Shown in pieces: positions 54,929-63,496 of a stretch of 64,000 nt of DNA. Origin of the DNA: Catonella sp963539695 (GTDB taxonomy: Bacteria > Bacillota > Clostridia > Lachnospirales > Lachnospiraceae); assembly GCA_963539695.1 (NCBI GenBank), contig CAUTOC010000006.1, forward strand, positions 5,134-69,133. The letters are read 5' to 3'. Under the pieces are notes generated by a model that was not told the DNA's origin, made no database searches, and was given only the letters and a program-made list of their open reading frames with translations. The translations under genes and the position numbers were made by a program. Position 1 is the first letter of the stretch. The number at the start of each line of letters is the position of its first letter.

Positions 54929-55089
54929 TACACATTTGTCTTTTTGGGGGTATTGGGTATAGAAAATGGCTTGAAATATGTTTTCGTATAAGATTTATTT
55001 ATATTAGTATTTAGATTAATACCGATGGTACTTGACAAAAATCCGAACAACATTAAAGTTAAAACAACGTTTCTAAAATTTTTTTTCAT
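54925..55089 (-). CDS. Small secreted peptide, candidate pheromone or RiPP precursor
   Basis: This 54-aa minus-strand ORF has GGAGG nine bases before its ATG. The N-terminus is Lys-rich, followed by a hydrophobic stretch (NVVLTLMLFGFLSSTIGI) like a signal peptide, then a Ser/Thr/Asn/Lys-rich tail ending NTPKKTNVY. It overlaps the 3' end of the TPR regulator gene by 4 bp in convergent orientation, the arrangement of RRNPP receptor and peptide pairs. It contains no Cys, so if it is the RiPP substrate only Ser/Thr modification is possible. Pheromone is my first reading and precursor peptide the second. Its promoter would lie in the 15-bp inverted repeat upstream. Confidence 0.6.
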   Translation of the reverse strand: MKKNFRNVVLTLMLFGFLSSTIGINLNTNINKSYTKTYFKPFSIPNTPKKTNVY

Positions 55090-55143
55090 AATGAAAAACC
55101 TCCATAAATTTGATGAGGAAATCATATTATGGATAGACTTAAT

Positions 55144-55197
55144 CCACCATACCAAAACTTGAGATTAAAAAAACAGGTTTTGGTATGGTGGTTTTTT
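55144..55197. promoter_or_regulatory. Perfect 15-bp inverted repeat between peptide gene and LanB
   Basis: CCACCATACCAAAAC (55144-55158) and GTTTTGGTATGGTGG (55177-55191) are perfect inverse copies separated by 18 bp, with TTTTTT following on the plus strand. It can act as a terminator or attenuator whose right arm contains the LanB ATG (55185), or as a two-site operator for the divergent genes. On the minus strand TTGGTA-18-CATAAT reads as a promoter for the peptide. Confidence 0.75.
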
Positions 55198-57878
55198 ATC
55201 ATAAGTGTATGATTGCAATATCAGCTGATGAAATATTTAGCTCAAACAATTTAATAGAAACTATTGAGAAAATTCTTGAAGAAGAATATATAAGAAAAAT
55301 ATTATTTTTTAATAATTCATCAATTATGAAAGAATGGGAAAAGGATAAATCAGCAGGAATAGCAGAAAGCATTTCAAAGTACATAATAAGGATGGCTAGC
55401 AGAACTACAATAAACCAGCTGTTTGGAGTTATAGTTGCTGATGGTGCAAAGGAATCTGAAGAATATTTTTTATCTAGAGAATATATAAGAGAGTTTATTA
55501 TAAGTAAAATTTCAGAAAATTATAATAATAAATTTATATGTTATAAATTAGGAAATTTAGTAAAAAATGAAATAGATAGATATTGTATTTATACATATAT
55601 GAATGGAACCAGAAAATTGCTTGTAATTCAAAAAAAGACAGTAGTGGGAAAGCTTCTTTCGCTTATTGATAATAAGGAAGTTTCTGGCGATAAAATTTAT
55701 GACTTTATGAAGTCTAATGGTATAAGTGAGAACATAGCAAAAAACATAATCAAAGACTTTATTATAAATAGAATTATTGCAACAAATTTTGATTTAGAAG
55801 ATAATATATTTGAAAAAAGCCTGTTGTCAGGTGAAATAATAAGACTGCTTGATGATAATGAAATAAAGAAAATTGCTAAACTTGAAAATAAGATAGACAA
55901 TCTAAGTGCTATGGAATTAGATGAATATGCTGAAAGTTTAGAATCCATAAATAGTATTGCAGATAAGCTGTTAGGTAAAAATATACAGTTTAGGATCGTG
56001 ACTGGTTATAGCAAGAAAAAATTGGACTTCCCTTCTGATAAAGCATTTAATATGGGTAAAAGGATGAAATCCCTGTTTACAGCTTTGGGCAGTATAGAGC
56101 CATCATATATAAAATTAAAAAAATTTGAAAGTATGTTTCAAGAAAAATATGGGCTTTTTCAGGGTGTTTCTTTTCATGAGTCATTGGATTTATACAGGGG
56201 CATTAATAATACCGAGGATGAAGATAAAAGAAGCGAAAAATTACTTGTATGGTTTGAAAGTAAAGTTAATGAGGCTAATGAATTTAACGCGAAAGAAGTT
56301 GTTTTAACAGATAGCGATTTGGATGAGATTATTGAAATATGTGGAAATATAAAAAGAAGTAAGGAGGTAGTTTTTGACTTTAAGTATCAGAGGTCTGGAA
56401 AAGAGATAATTGCTACAGATATTAGTTTTACTTTCCATAATGCGTTATTTGAAGCTTACTTGGAAGATGAGCTAATGGATAATGATTGTGGAAATGATTA
56501 TATATACTATTGCCCTAGATATTTATCAGATATAGGTTGGATTAGAAGAAAGGTAAAAAGGAGAATCAGAATAGATAGTACAGGTGAATTAGAAACAGAC
56601 ATATGTGATATATTATTGGTGGCAGATTATGCCGGTATACACATGATAGACAAAAAAAGTGGAGATGAGATTTTTCCTATAAATCCAACTATGAAGGGGT
56701 TTGATTACCAAATAGAGAGTGATGTAGTAGAATTCCTTGATGCATTTGGCAAGTATAAAAGTAAATTGCCATCAACAAGAATACCGATTGAGTTCAACAA
56801 ACATAATATTATTCCCAGAATAAGATATAAAAATGTTGTTGTGTCACCAAAAAAATGGATAATCAGAACTGACAAGTTTACTTCATTAACGATAGATGAA
56901 GTATTTGAAAAATATAATATAGACAGATATGTGTATTGGCTTAACGAAAACGGTGAGAAAAAATATTTAGATTTAACGTCATTTTTATCAAAAAAATGGC
57001 TGAAATCTTATTCTAAAACTCATACATATATTATATTGGCTGAAATGTGGAAAGACGCTCAATTTACAGAATGTATAATTGATATAAAATTTGAAAAGGA
57101 AATGGAGAAAGCATATTATAATTTTTATAAAGAAACTCCAGATCAGCTTTCTAAAAGTAAATATTTATCTTGGCATATTTTTTATAATGCAGAAAAACTA
57201 GAAATTATAAAATCTAAGCTTTATGAGTATTTGACAAGTAGTAACTGTAGATATTTTTTCATATATTATATTGAAGATGGCAGCAATGTGATAAGGCTCA
57301 GGATAAAAGAAGATGTATTTGAAAGTACATATAAATTTATGTATGAACTAAAAGATAGCAGCACTATAATTAATTTCAAATTATGCACCTATGAACCTGA
57401 AACAGTGCGTTATGGAGGAATTACTTATATTAATGAGATTGAAGATTTATTTGAAAAGGAGGCTGAGGCAGCAATAAAACTTGTAACTAATATGGACAGA
57501 CAAGCACTTATTATAAGACAGGTAGCTGTAATATCAAGCATGCTGGAAAATACTCTGGAATTTAATAAAAGAAAAGAGTTCATAAAAAGATATAGTAAGT
57601 ATTCGGAGGAATCAAAACTCTTCTATAAAAGGAATAAAGCAATCATATTAAAGGATATAAAGACATATAATGAAAGTACAGGCGTAGAAACTAAGTATAT
57701 TGATAATAAGATCAAAATTATACTTGAAAAAATCAGCAGAGAGAATGACGAAATATATGTTTGGTACATTTTGTCATCTCTAATACACATGAGGCTGAAT
57801 AGATTTACAGGAATATCAAAAGAAAATGAAAGGCTTAGTTTTGATATTTTACAATATTACTACAAGGAGATTAAATAA
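55185..57878 (+). CDS. LanB-type lantibiotic dehydratase
   Basis: This 897-aa NisB-like protein uses glutamyl-tRNA to glutamylate Ser/Thr and then eliminates glutamate to give dehydroamino acids. The N-terminal Lant_dehydr region includes YIIRMASRTTINQLFG (about 67-81). The mid-part has IPRIRYKNVVVSPKKWIIRTDKF, and the C-terminal SpaB_C-like elimination domain has YFFIYYIEDGSNVIRLRI…RYGGITYINEIEDLF…IHMRLNRFTGIS. Alignment by eye to NisB puts the first residues (VVFYHKCMIAIS) near NisB position 10-20, so the protein is nearly complete. The ATG at 55185 lies inside the inverted-repeat hairpin with only a weak AGG upstream. It is the first gene of a five-gene RiPP operon. Confidence 0.85.
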   Translation: MVVFYHKCMIAISADEIFSSNNLIETIEKILEEEYIRKILFFNNSSIMKEWEKDKSAGIAESISKYIIRMASRTTINQLFGVIVADGAKESEEYFLSREYIREFIISKISENYNNKFICYKLGNLVKNEIDRYCIYTYMNGTRKLLVIQKKTVVGKLLSLIDNKEVSGDKIYDFMKSNGISENIAKNIIKDFIINRIIATNFDLEDNIFEKSLLSGEIIRLLDDNEIKKIAKLENKIDNLSAMELDEYAESLESINSIADKLLGKNIQFRIVTGYSKKKLDFPSDKAFNMGKRMKSLFTALGSIEPSYIKLKKFESMFQEKYGLFQGVSFHESLDLYRGINNTEDEDKRSEKLLVWFESKVNEANEFNAKEVVLTDSDLDEIIEICGNIKRSKEVVFDFKYQRSGKEIIATDISFTFHNALFEAYLEDELMDNDCGNDYIYYCPRYLSDIGWIRRKVKRRIRIDSTGELETDICDILLVADYAGIHMIDKKSGDEIFPINPTMKGFDYQIESDVVEFLDAFGKYKSKLPSTRIPIEFNKHNIIPRIRYKNVVVSPKKWIIRTDKFTSLTIDEVFEKYNIDRYVYWLNENGEKKYLDLTSFLSKKWLKSYSKTHTYIILAEMWKDAQFTECIIDIKFEKEMEKAYYNFYKETPDQLSKSKYLSWHIFYNAEKLEIIKSKLYEYLTSSNCRYFFIYYIEDGSNVIRLRIKEDVFESTYKFMYELKDSSTIINFKLCTYEPETVRYGGITYINEIEDLFEKEAEAAIKLVTNMDRQALIIRQVAVISSMLENTLEFNKRKEFIKRYSKYSEESKLFYKRNKAIILKDIKTYNESTGVETKYIDNKIKIILEKISRENDEIYVWYILSSLIHMRLNRFTGISKENERLSFDILQYYYKEIK

Positions 57879-57879
57879 A

Positions 57880-58740
57880 ATGAATTTTGCACAGATAATA
57901 TTTAACAGTGATATAGAATATTATAAAACTAAAATATTTGAATTGTTTGATACTGAAAAATATATGTTTATAGACAGAGAATACGATGGAGAACACAGAA
58001 TAAGAATAAGAGGTATTTTAGGAGATGAAAATTATATCAGTGATATTTTAGGGAAGAAAAATGGATTTGTTTTTAGTACAGAGCCAGACGATTTCTTTGA
58101 AAATATTGAGCAATTTATTTTATATTGCAGCATACATAATATGCTGGATAAAGTGTGGTGTAAGCATTATTTTGCTAACACTGCAAAACTTGAAGATGTA
58201 ATAGGCTTTTGTAAAGAAATGGCTGAAAATATCACAGTAAAAAGTGATGAAGGATATAACTCACATTTTTCTCATTTTTGGGGCTTCTTTCATACATTGA
58301 CACATTATCAGAAAACAAGAATTTTAAGAATTTTCCAAAAAAAGTATCAGAATATAAAAATTACAGAGTATCCTTTTGCCATAGATATTAAAACTCCCTT
58401 AAATACTATTGAGAAAATGATAACTATGGATAAGCTAAATTTCTTTTCTCCTCAAAGTATTAACAGAATTGTTGAAAATGGGGAATTTGCTTCAAAAATA
58501 CATGAACGCACAATAAGAAATGCAGCTGAGTCAGAGTTTTATAAATCTAAACATTATATTTTAAACAGGTGGTATTTAAATGCACTATATGTAGCTCTTA
58601 TGCTTATGAATATACCGGTTATTGATAAATACTTTATAAATTATGTAATGGCAATGGAAAAATACCCGGTAGATGAAATATGTGAGATGTATTTAAAAAC
58701 AGGAGAAGAAAAACTATGGAAAAGAGAAAATATAGTATAA
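57880..58740 (+). CDS. Stand-alone SpaB_C-like (thiopeptide-type) biosynthesis protein
   Basis: This 286-aa protein has an N-terminus (FNSDIEYYKTKIFELFDTEKYMFIDREYDGEHRIRIRGIL) matching the pattern of the SpaB_C/'thiopeptide-type bacteriocin biosynthesis' domain (…FFIRY.DGGPHIRLRI…). A second half of the same helical style follows (FWGFFHTLTHYQKTRILRIF…, ILNRWYLNALYVALMLMNIPVIDKYFINY). In thiopeptide clusters such stand-alone proteins carry out elimination or the pyridine-forming cycloaddition. Because the LanB here already has an elimination domain, a different role is possible. AAGGAGA precedes ATG 57880, and it overlaps the next gene by 25 bp. Family placement is tentative. Confidence 0.6.
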   Translation: MNFAQIIFNSDIEYYKTKIFELFDTEKYMFIDREYDGEHRIRIRGILGDENYISDILGKKNGFVFSTEPDDFFENIEQFILYCSIHNMLDKVWCKHYFANTAKLEDVIGFCKEMAENITVKSDEGYNSHFSHFWGFFHTLTHYQKTRILRIFQKKYQNIKITEYPFAIDIKTPLNTIEKMITMDKLNFFSPQSINRIVENGEFASKIHERTIRNAAESEFYKSKHYILNRWYLNALYVALMLMNIPVIDKYFINYVMAMEKYPVDEICEMYLKTGEEKLWKRENIV

Positions 58741-59480
58741 ATGAAACATTATTTATATCTGAAAGTGAAGAATGGATTTATATTACAGTTGACAATAAGG
58801 TGTATAAAGTCAAACTGACTGCAGATGAAGTGAAAAATTTATATAACACAATAAAAAACATCAAAAATGGTATTAAAGTTGATGAAAATGACAGAATATT
58901 TAAATTTTTAATTACAATGAATGGAATTATAGCAGACAAGGAAATTCCCGAAATAAAGAAAGAAATTGTTATAAGTTATGTAGAAAATATAGGTGATATT
59001 AAAAGACTTAATGAATATTGCAATGAAACAGGCTTGATATTTGACAGTAGCAAAAAAGGATTAATGCTATATGTTTCAGATAACGAAATAGTAATATCAT
59101 CAAGGAAACTAAAAGGTGGTAAATTTGTAATACCCACAGAAAAGCAAGAAGAATTGATTGTTCAGACAATTCTAAAAAATAAAGACGAGATTATTACCGC
59201 ACTTACTGAAAATTATACGATAGCTATTCCTGTTTTTAGTTATGTAAGTGGGGTGAGAATTTTAAAAGATAAGATAGGTATGAATGATGTAGACAGTGCT
59301 ATATGCTTTCAGCCTTGGTATATGAAGCAGAAATTTGACCTTGAGAGCAGATATCCTGATGCCTATGTAAAATGTAAAATAAATGGAATAACATTTGAAG
59401 CTAGGGGAAATACTATTGATCAAGCACTGTATTTTATAAATGATGAATTTATAACAATAGGAGAAAGTTGCTATGAATAA
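58716..59480 (+). CDS. RRE-like / Ocin-ThiF-like leader-peptide-binding partner
   Basis: The first 70 or so residues of this 254-aa protein (NETLFISESEEWIYITVDNKVYKVKLTADEVKNLYNTIKNIKNGIKVDEND) have the β3-α pattern of RiPP recognition elements. The rest is of the kind found in TOMM leader-binding (Ocin-ThiF-like) proteins that feed YcaO enzymes (…FVIPTEKQEELIVQTIL…, CFQPWYMKQKFDLESRYPDAYVKCKINGITFEARGNTIDQALY). It sits directly before YcaO and overlaps it by 8 bp. Its role would be to bind the precursor leader and activate cyclodehydration. The assignment comes from position and secondary-structure pattern and is not from a clear motif. Confidence 0.5.
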   Translation: MEKRKYSINETLFISESEEWIYITVDNKVYKVKLTADEVKNLYNTIKNIKNGIKVDENDRIFKFLITMNGIIADKEIPEIKKEIVISYVENIGDIKRLNEYCNETGLIFDSSKKGLMLYVSDNEIVISSRKLKGGKFVIPTEKQEELIVQTILKNKDEIITALTENYTIAIPVFSYVSGVRILKDKIGMNDVDSAICFQPWYMKQKFDLESRYPDAYVKCKINGITFEARGNTIDQALYFINDEFITIGESCYE

Positions 59481-60627
59481 AAATTTTACTGAACCTATTT
59501 GGATAAAAAGATATCTTATGAAAGAAGAGGACTGGCAGTTTCATGAAATAAGGCATTTAAAAAATGTAGGCTTAATAAATAGAAAAAATAATAACATAGG
59601 CGGTTATCATTCTTCACTAGGCAAATTCGATGTTTATAGTGAATTGAAGGCTATTTATGAGTACATAGAAAGATATACCTGCTCAGAAACTACATATGAT
59701 AATATAAAAATATATGAAACGGATAAAATACAATATCTTAGTTTTAATGACCTCGGGTTTGACTGGATAAAGAAGGATTTTTTTTGCCCCAAAGAGGCTG
59801 AATTTATAGAAGCTAAAAGCTTAAAAACAAATCTCTCATATTTGGTACCCTCTGTATTTGCATATTATTTGAATAATGATTTTAGAACTTGGAAAGATTT
59901 CTCGGGTAATTCCAATGGAAATGCAGTCGGATCAAGTCTTAATGATGCTATAGAAAGAGGCATGTTGGAATTTATTGAGAGAGATAAATTTATAAGATAT
60001 TGGTATTTGTCTGATGGAAATATACTAAAAATAGACAACCTGTGTGAAGTAATAGGTGGCAAATTACAATATTTTACTGAAAACAGATATATAGTTGAAT
60101 GTTATATGATAGATAATAAACCTAGAGATATATACTCTGTATGGTGTTTAATAAGAAGCAATAATACTAATGAAGATTTTTTTTCTGTAACAGGGCTTGG
60201 TTCAGGATTGACTTTAGAGCAAGCTATCAAAAATGCATTTACAGAAGCTGAAGGAATATATTTTTCACAGAAATATCTTAAAAGAAATTTTTTAGGAAAT
60301 GAAGAAAATGCTGTCAGGAACATTTTAGACGAAAATTTAGAAATATATCTTTCATATGGCATAATGACACAACTTAATGCTCTTGTTGATAATGCTGATA
60401 TTATTAAACCAATATGGAACGCATCAAAGAAAAGAACTACGCTAAAAACGAGGGCATTGGAGTATTACAAAGATATAATATATATACCTATTAAACATAA
60501 AATACTAGATGATCTGGGGTTATATGCAGCGAAAGTAGTCTGCGTTGGTGGCAAAAATATGTATTTTGATTGTGGAGAGGAAGTAGTTAAGAAGGCTAAA
60601 TTAGGAACTGTGTGCCCTCTAGCATAG
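59473..60627 (+). CDS. YcaO-domain azoline cyclodehydratase
   Basis: This 384-aa YcaO enzyme carries the three ATP/Mg motifs: SELKAIYEYIERY (motif 1), SNGNAVGSSLNDAIERGMLEFIERD (motif 2) and ALKNAFTEAEGIYF-like NAFTEAEGIYFSQ (motif 3). It should phosphorylate the peptide amide to form thiazoline or oxazoline rings, or a thioamide. The C-terminus ends …KLGTVCPLA and lacks the PxPxP tail of TOMM cyclodehydratases, replacing it with a CPLA end, so its partner use may differ. It follows the RRE-like gene with an 8-bp overlap. With LanB in the same operon the expected product is both dehydrated and azoline-containing. Confidence 0.85.
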   Translation: MNKNFTEPIWIKRYLMKEEDWQFHEIRHLKNVGLINRKNNNIGGYHSSLGKFDVYSELKAIYEYIERYTCSETTYDNIKIYETDKIQYLSFNDLGFDWIKKDFFCPKEAEFIEAKSLKTNLSYLVPSVFAYYLNNDFRTWKDFSGNSNGNAVGSSLNDAIERGMLEFIERDKFIRYWYLSDGNILKIDNLCEVIGGKLQYFTENRYIVECYMIDNKPRDIYSVWCLIRSNNTNEDFFSVTGLGSGLTLEQAIKNAFTEAEGIYFSQKYLKRNFLGNEENAVRNILDENLEIYLSYGIMTQLNALVDNADIIKPIWNASKKRTTLKTRALEYYKDIIYIPIKHKILDDLGLYAAKVVCVGGKNMYFDCGEEVVKKAKLGTVCPLA

Positions 60628-60644
60628 AATGGAGATGTAAAGCG

Positions 60645-61577
60645 GTGAAATATTCTGAAAAAGATTTGATAAGTGATATGTCCTATCCATCAGCAAGAAG
60701 TTTGTACACATTAAGGTTATACTTTTTTAAAGATGGCTATCTGCTGACAAAAGACTTTTGGAAGAGAAAAGAAGTATTGAAAGCCAAATCTTCAATTTGT
60801 ATGGATAGTAATATAAGTAATGGTGATATAATCATTGAACTTAAAGAGTTTAATGATAATCATTATCCAAGCATATTTAAAACCTTACAAATTTTAGAAG
60901 TTGGACATCTTTTATATAATATATCACTCATAGCAGATATATATGGTTATGAGTATGAGCTGGATAATGATAGTATTAATATACTTGTACTGAAGAATAA
61001 AAAGGCAGGAACTAATTATTTAGAAAATAATAAAACTATTGAATTTTGGGAGAAAGCCCAAAACAGAAGTAGCGGAAAATATTATGGCGGGCTTATAAAT
61101 TTTGATTTAGACTATCAAAAGTATGCCTATTCTCCCAAAAGTACAGATGAGACTAAAAGCATAAAATTTAATAAGAATATTATGAACTCAGTAAAGACAT
61201 TAATATTTGTAAATGATGGCAATGCTCTTGTTGACAAAAATAATGGTTTAGTGCTGTATTATGGTTACATTATGAAAGAATACAATTATTTGAATGCGAG
61301 AACTATGTCTCAAATAACAGCATTCCTCTATAAATGGGAAAAAGGAATGTTCGTTAACTATGCTGAACTGATACAATATATTGGCTTTCTTGCTCAAGAA
61401 GTGTGTATAAATAATTCTGCTGTAAATGTTTATAACAGACCAGTAAAACAAATGAATTTTAATTTTTGGTTGCCAATAATGAAACAAAATGATATTTATG
61501 AAGAGTATATACCATTTTATGGAATTCTTACCGGTAAAGAATCGGAATCAGCTTCAATACAGAGAAAAACAATTTAG
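60645..61577 (+). CDS. Divergent SagB-like nitroreductase-family dehydrogenase
   Basis: This 310-aa protein has an N-terminus (KYSEKDLISDMSYPSARSLYTLRLYFFKDGYLLTKDF) and a mid-part (ILEVGHLLYNISLIADIYGYEYELDND) that match the SagB pattern (PSaGaLy…lY……, eaGh…qNl.L.A…G). SagB-type enzymes oxidise azolines to azoles with FMN. Several usual FMN-binding residues are not obvious, so it may be divergent or inactive. The GTG at 60645 has GGAGAT eight bases upstream; the frame back to 60612 overlaps ycaO and has no ribosome site. It is the last gene of the biosynthetic operon. Confidence 0.55.
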   Translation: MKYSEKDLISDMSYPSARSLYTLRLYFFKDGYLLTKDFWKRKEVLKAKSSICMDSNISNGDIIIELKEFNDNHYPSIFKTLQILEVGHLLYNISLIADIYGYEYELDNDSINILVLKNKKAGTNYLENNKTIEFWEKAQNRSSGKYYGGLINFDLDYQKYAYSPKSTDETKSIKFNKNIMNSVKTLIFVNDGNALVDKNNGLVLYYGYIMKEYNYLNARTMSQITAFLYKWEKGMFVNYAELIQYIGFLAQEVCINNSAVNVYNRPVKQMNFNFWLPIMKQNDIYEEYIPFYGILTGKESESASIQRKTI

Positions 61578-61580
61578 CAA

Positions 61581-61602
61581 AATCAGTTTTTGGTATGTCG
61601 TT
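61581..61602 (+). promoter_or_regulatory. Third copy of the TTTTGGTATG motif, before the exporter gene
   Basis: AATCAGTTTTTGGTATGTCG (61581-61600) aligns with AAACAGGTTTTGGTATGGTG (55171-55190), 16 of 20 identical. It lies about 105 bp before the ABC exporter start, a suitable place for a shared operator. Confidence 0.45.
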
Positions 61603-61704
61603 TAATGTAACTATCTGATAGAATACTTATATCAATTTAGTATATAAGCTGTTTATCCAATACTATATACTGAATATATTATAAAATAAGTGAGGATATA
61701 GCCA

Positions 61705-63273
61705 ATGAAAAATGAAGCAAGTAATAATTTAAGCTTAAAAATGTACAAGAAAGGCTCAAAATGGTGGAAAGCTATCATTCTGACAATTCTTTCAGGGCTT
61801 GAAACCCCATTTAACACAGGAACCTACGCTCTGTTCTTCTGGCTGATACAGGAACAGAGGTTAGAGTGGCTGCTTCCGTTTGTCGGTATCTATGTGGCAT
61901 CATATGCAATTCTTTTATGGATAGGCAAGCAGGCGATTAAGGCTACAAATAATTATAAGGCACAGGTAATAACTGATATTAAAATGGCCTGTGTTAAAAA
62001 CGCAATTGCAGAAGGAATTGACTCCGGTACGGCTATTTCATTTATAGACAATGACTTAAAGCTTGTTATGGCAAACTATTTTGACAATATAATAAAAATA
62101 ACAAAAAGTTCTGCCGTGGTAGTATTTACCATCATACTTACCTTTAGCAGCAACTGGATATTTGCACTTATTTACCTTGTAATAGGTCTGCTTCCAATGG
62201 GGCTTGGCAGCATATTGGGAAGAAAGACTGCGGAGATGACAAACCAGTATACTGAGAGTATAAGCAAAACTACGGTGCTTATAAAAGATGTGATCAAAAA
62301 CAGTGGAACTATAATTAATTATAACAGAATTGCAGACACTGTTAAAAAACTTTTTGCCTCAATATCAAAGAGTGAGAAGGACTTTGCAGATAGAAACAAT
62401 GAGATGGAATTTACCGGCCTTTATATGAACATTGTGTATATTGTGGTGAATATTATTCCTATTGCAATAGGTATATATATGGGAATTAAAGGCTATATTA
62501 CTATACCAGCCTTTATTGCGGTTCAGTATTCAAGCGGCTGGATAGTGGGCTCTTTGGGACAGATAGCAGGTCTTATGGCTGTGCTTAAATCAACTGAGTC
62601 AATCAGAGAAAATATAATGAAGTTTAGTGATGTTGATGAAGTAAATGAAAATGAAGCTGAGGATGTAAAGAAAATTGAATTTAAAGAGGTGGATTTCGCT
62701 TATAATGAGGACAAAGAGATACTTAAGAAATTTTCTTTTAAGGCGGAAAACGGCAGTAAAATTCTTATACAGGGTGAGAGCGGAAGCGGCAAGAGTACCA
62801 TACTTAAGCTTATAAGCGGAGAACTTAAACCTGACTCAGGAAAGGTGCTGTTAAATGACAAAGAGTTAAAGTACAGAAGACTTGGCTTTATATCACAAAA
62901 TCCTGCGGTATTTAATGAAACTCTAAGATATAATATTACTCTTGGAAAAGATTTTACTGAGGCAGAAATAAATAAAGCTATAGAACAGGCAGGGCTTGCA
63001 GAATTTACCCGTGAAAATGGTCTTGACTATGCAATTGAAGATGAGGGCGGCAATATTTCAGGAGGCCAGAAACAGAGAATAGAAATAGCAAGAGCCCTGC
63101 TCTATAACTGCTCTGTGCTTCTTGTAGATGAGGGAACTTCAGCCCTTGATAAGAATACAGCTGATAAAATACATGAAACCATTATGAGTCTTAATAAGAC
63201 AGTTGTAGAAGTAGCACATCACATCCCGGATGAAGTAAGGGCAAGATTTGATACTATACTTGAATTAGGATAA
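61705..63273 (+). CDS. ABC exporter (fused membrane and ATPase domains)
   Basis: This 522-aa half-transporter has a six-TM ABC_membrane part (residues 15-310) and an ATPase with Walker A GESGSGKST, Q-loop FISQNPAVFNE, signature ISGGQKQR, Walker B VLLVDEGTSALD and H-loop AHH. It is likely a homodimeric exporter, and the obvious candidate to secrete the RiPP product or the peptide signal. No N-terminal C39 peptidase domain is present, so leader removal must occur elsewhere. AGTGAGGA precedes the ATG. It is separated from the biosynthetic genes by 127 bp containing a motif shared with the LanB upstream region. Confidence 0.85.
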   Translation: MKNEASNNLSLKMYKKGSKWWKAIILTILSGLETPFNTGTYALFFWLIQEQRLEWLLPFVGIYVASYAILLWIGKQAIKATNNYKAQVITDIKMACVKNAIAEGIDSGTAISFIDNDLKLVMANYFDNIIKITKSSAVVVFTIILTFSSNWIFALIYLVIGLLPMGLGSILGRKTAEMTNQYTESISKTTVLIKDVIKNSGTIINYNRIADTVKKLFASISKSEKDFADRNNEMEFTGLYMNIVYIVVNIIPIAIGIYMGIKGYITIPAFIAVQYSSGWIVGSLGQIAGLMAVLKSTESIRENIMKFSDVDEVNENEAEDVKKIEFKEVDFAYNEDKEILKKFSFKAENGSKILIQGESGSGKSTILKLISGELKPDSGKVLLNDKELKYRRLGFISQNPAVFNETLRYNITLGKDFTEAEINKAIEQAGLAEFTRENGLDYAIEDEGGNISGGQKQRIEIARALLYNCSVLLVDEGTSALDKNTADKIHETIMSLNKTVVEVAHHIPDEVRARFDTILELG

Positions 63274-63301
63274 TATTGTATAGAATTTTCTATATGAAGA
63301 T

Positions 63302-63496
63302 TTATCTGTATTCAAACACCTCTTCCACTCCCATCTCCAGAAACTTAGCAATCTTCATAGCATACAGCAGATTGGGAATAGCCCTGCCTTTTTCAATATT
63401 TATCAGAGTACGGACATTTATATCGGCTCCTTCAGCAACCTGCCGCTGAGTCAGACCGAGACCTGTCCGTACTTCTTTATTGCACAGTGCCTGTAA
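63302..63496 (-). pseudogene. Xre-family HTH regulator fragment, 5' end missing
   Basis: On the minus strand the frame reads LQALCNKEVRTGLGLTQRQVAEGADINVRTLINIEKGRAIPNLLYAMKIAKFLEMGVEEVFEYR, a typical small Xre HTH protein. A stop lies in frame just before it and no start codon is present, so the first few residues are lost. It abuts a Y-family polymerase fragment transcribed the other way that is also missing its 5' end. Confidence 0.7.
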
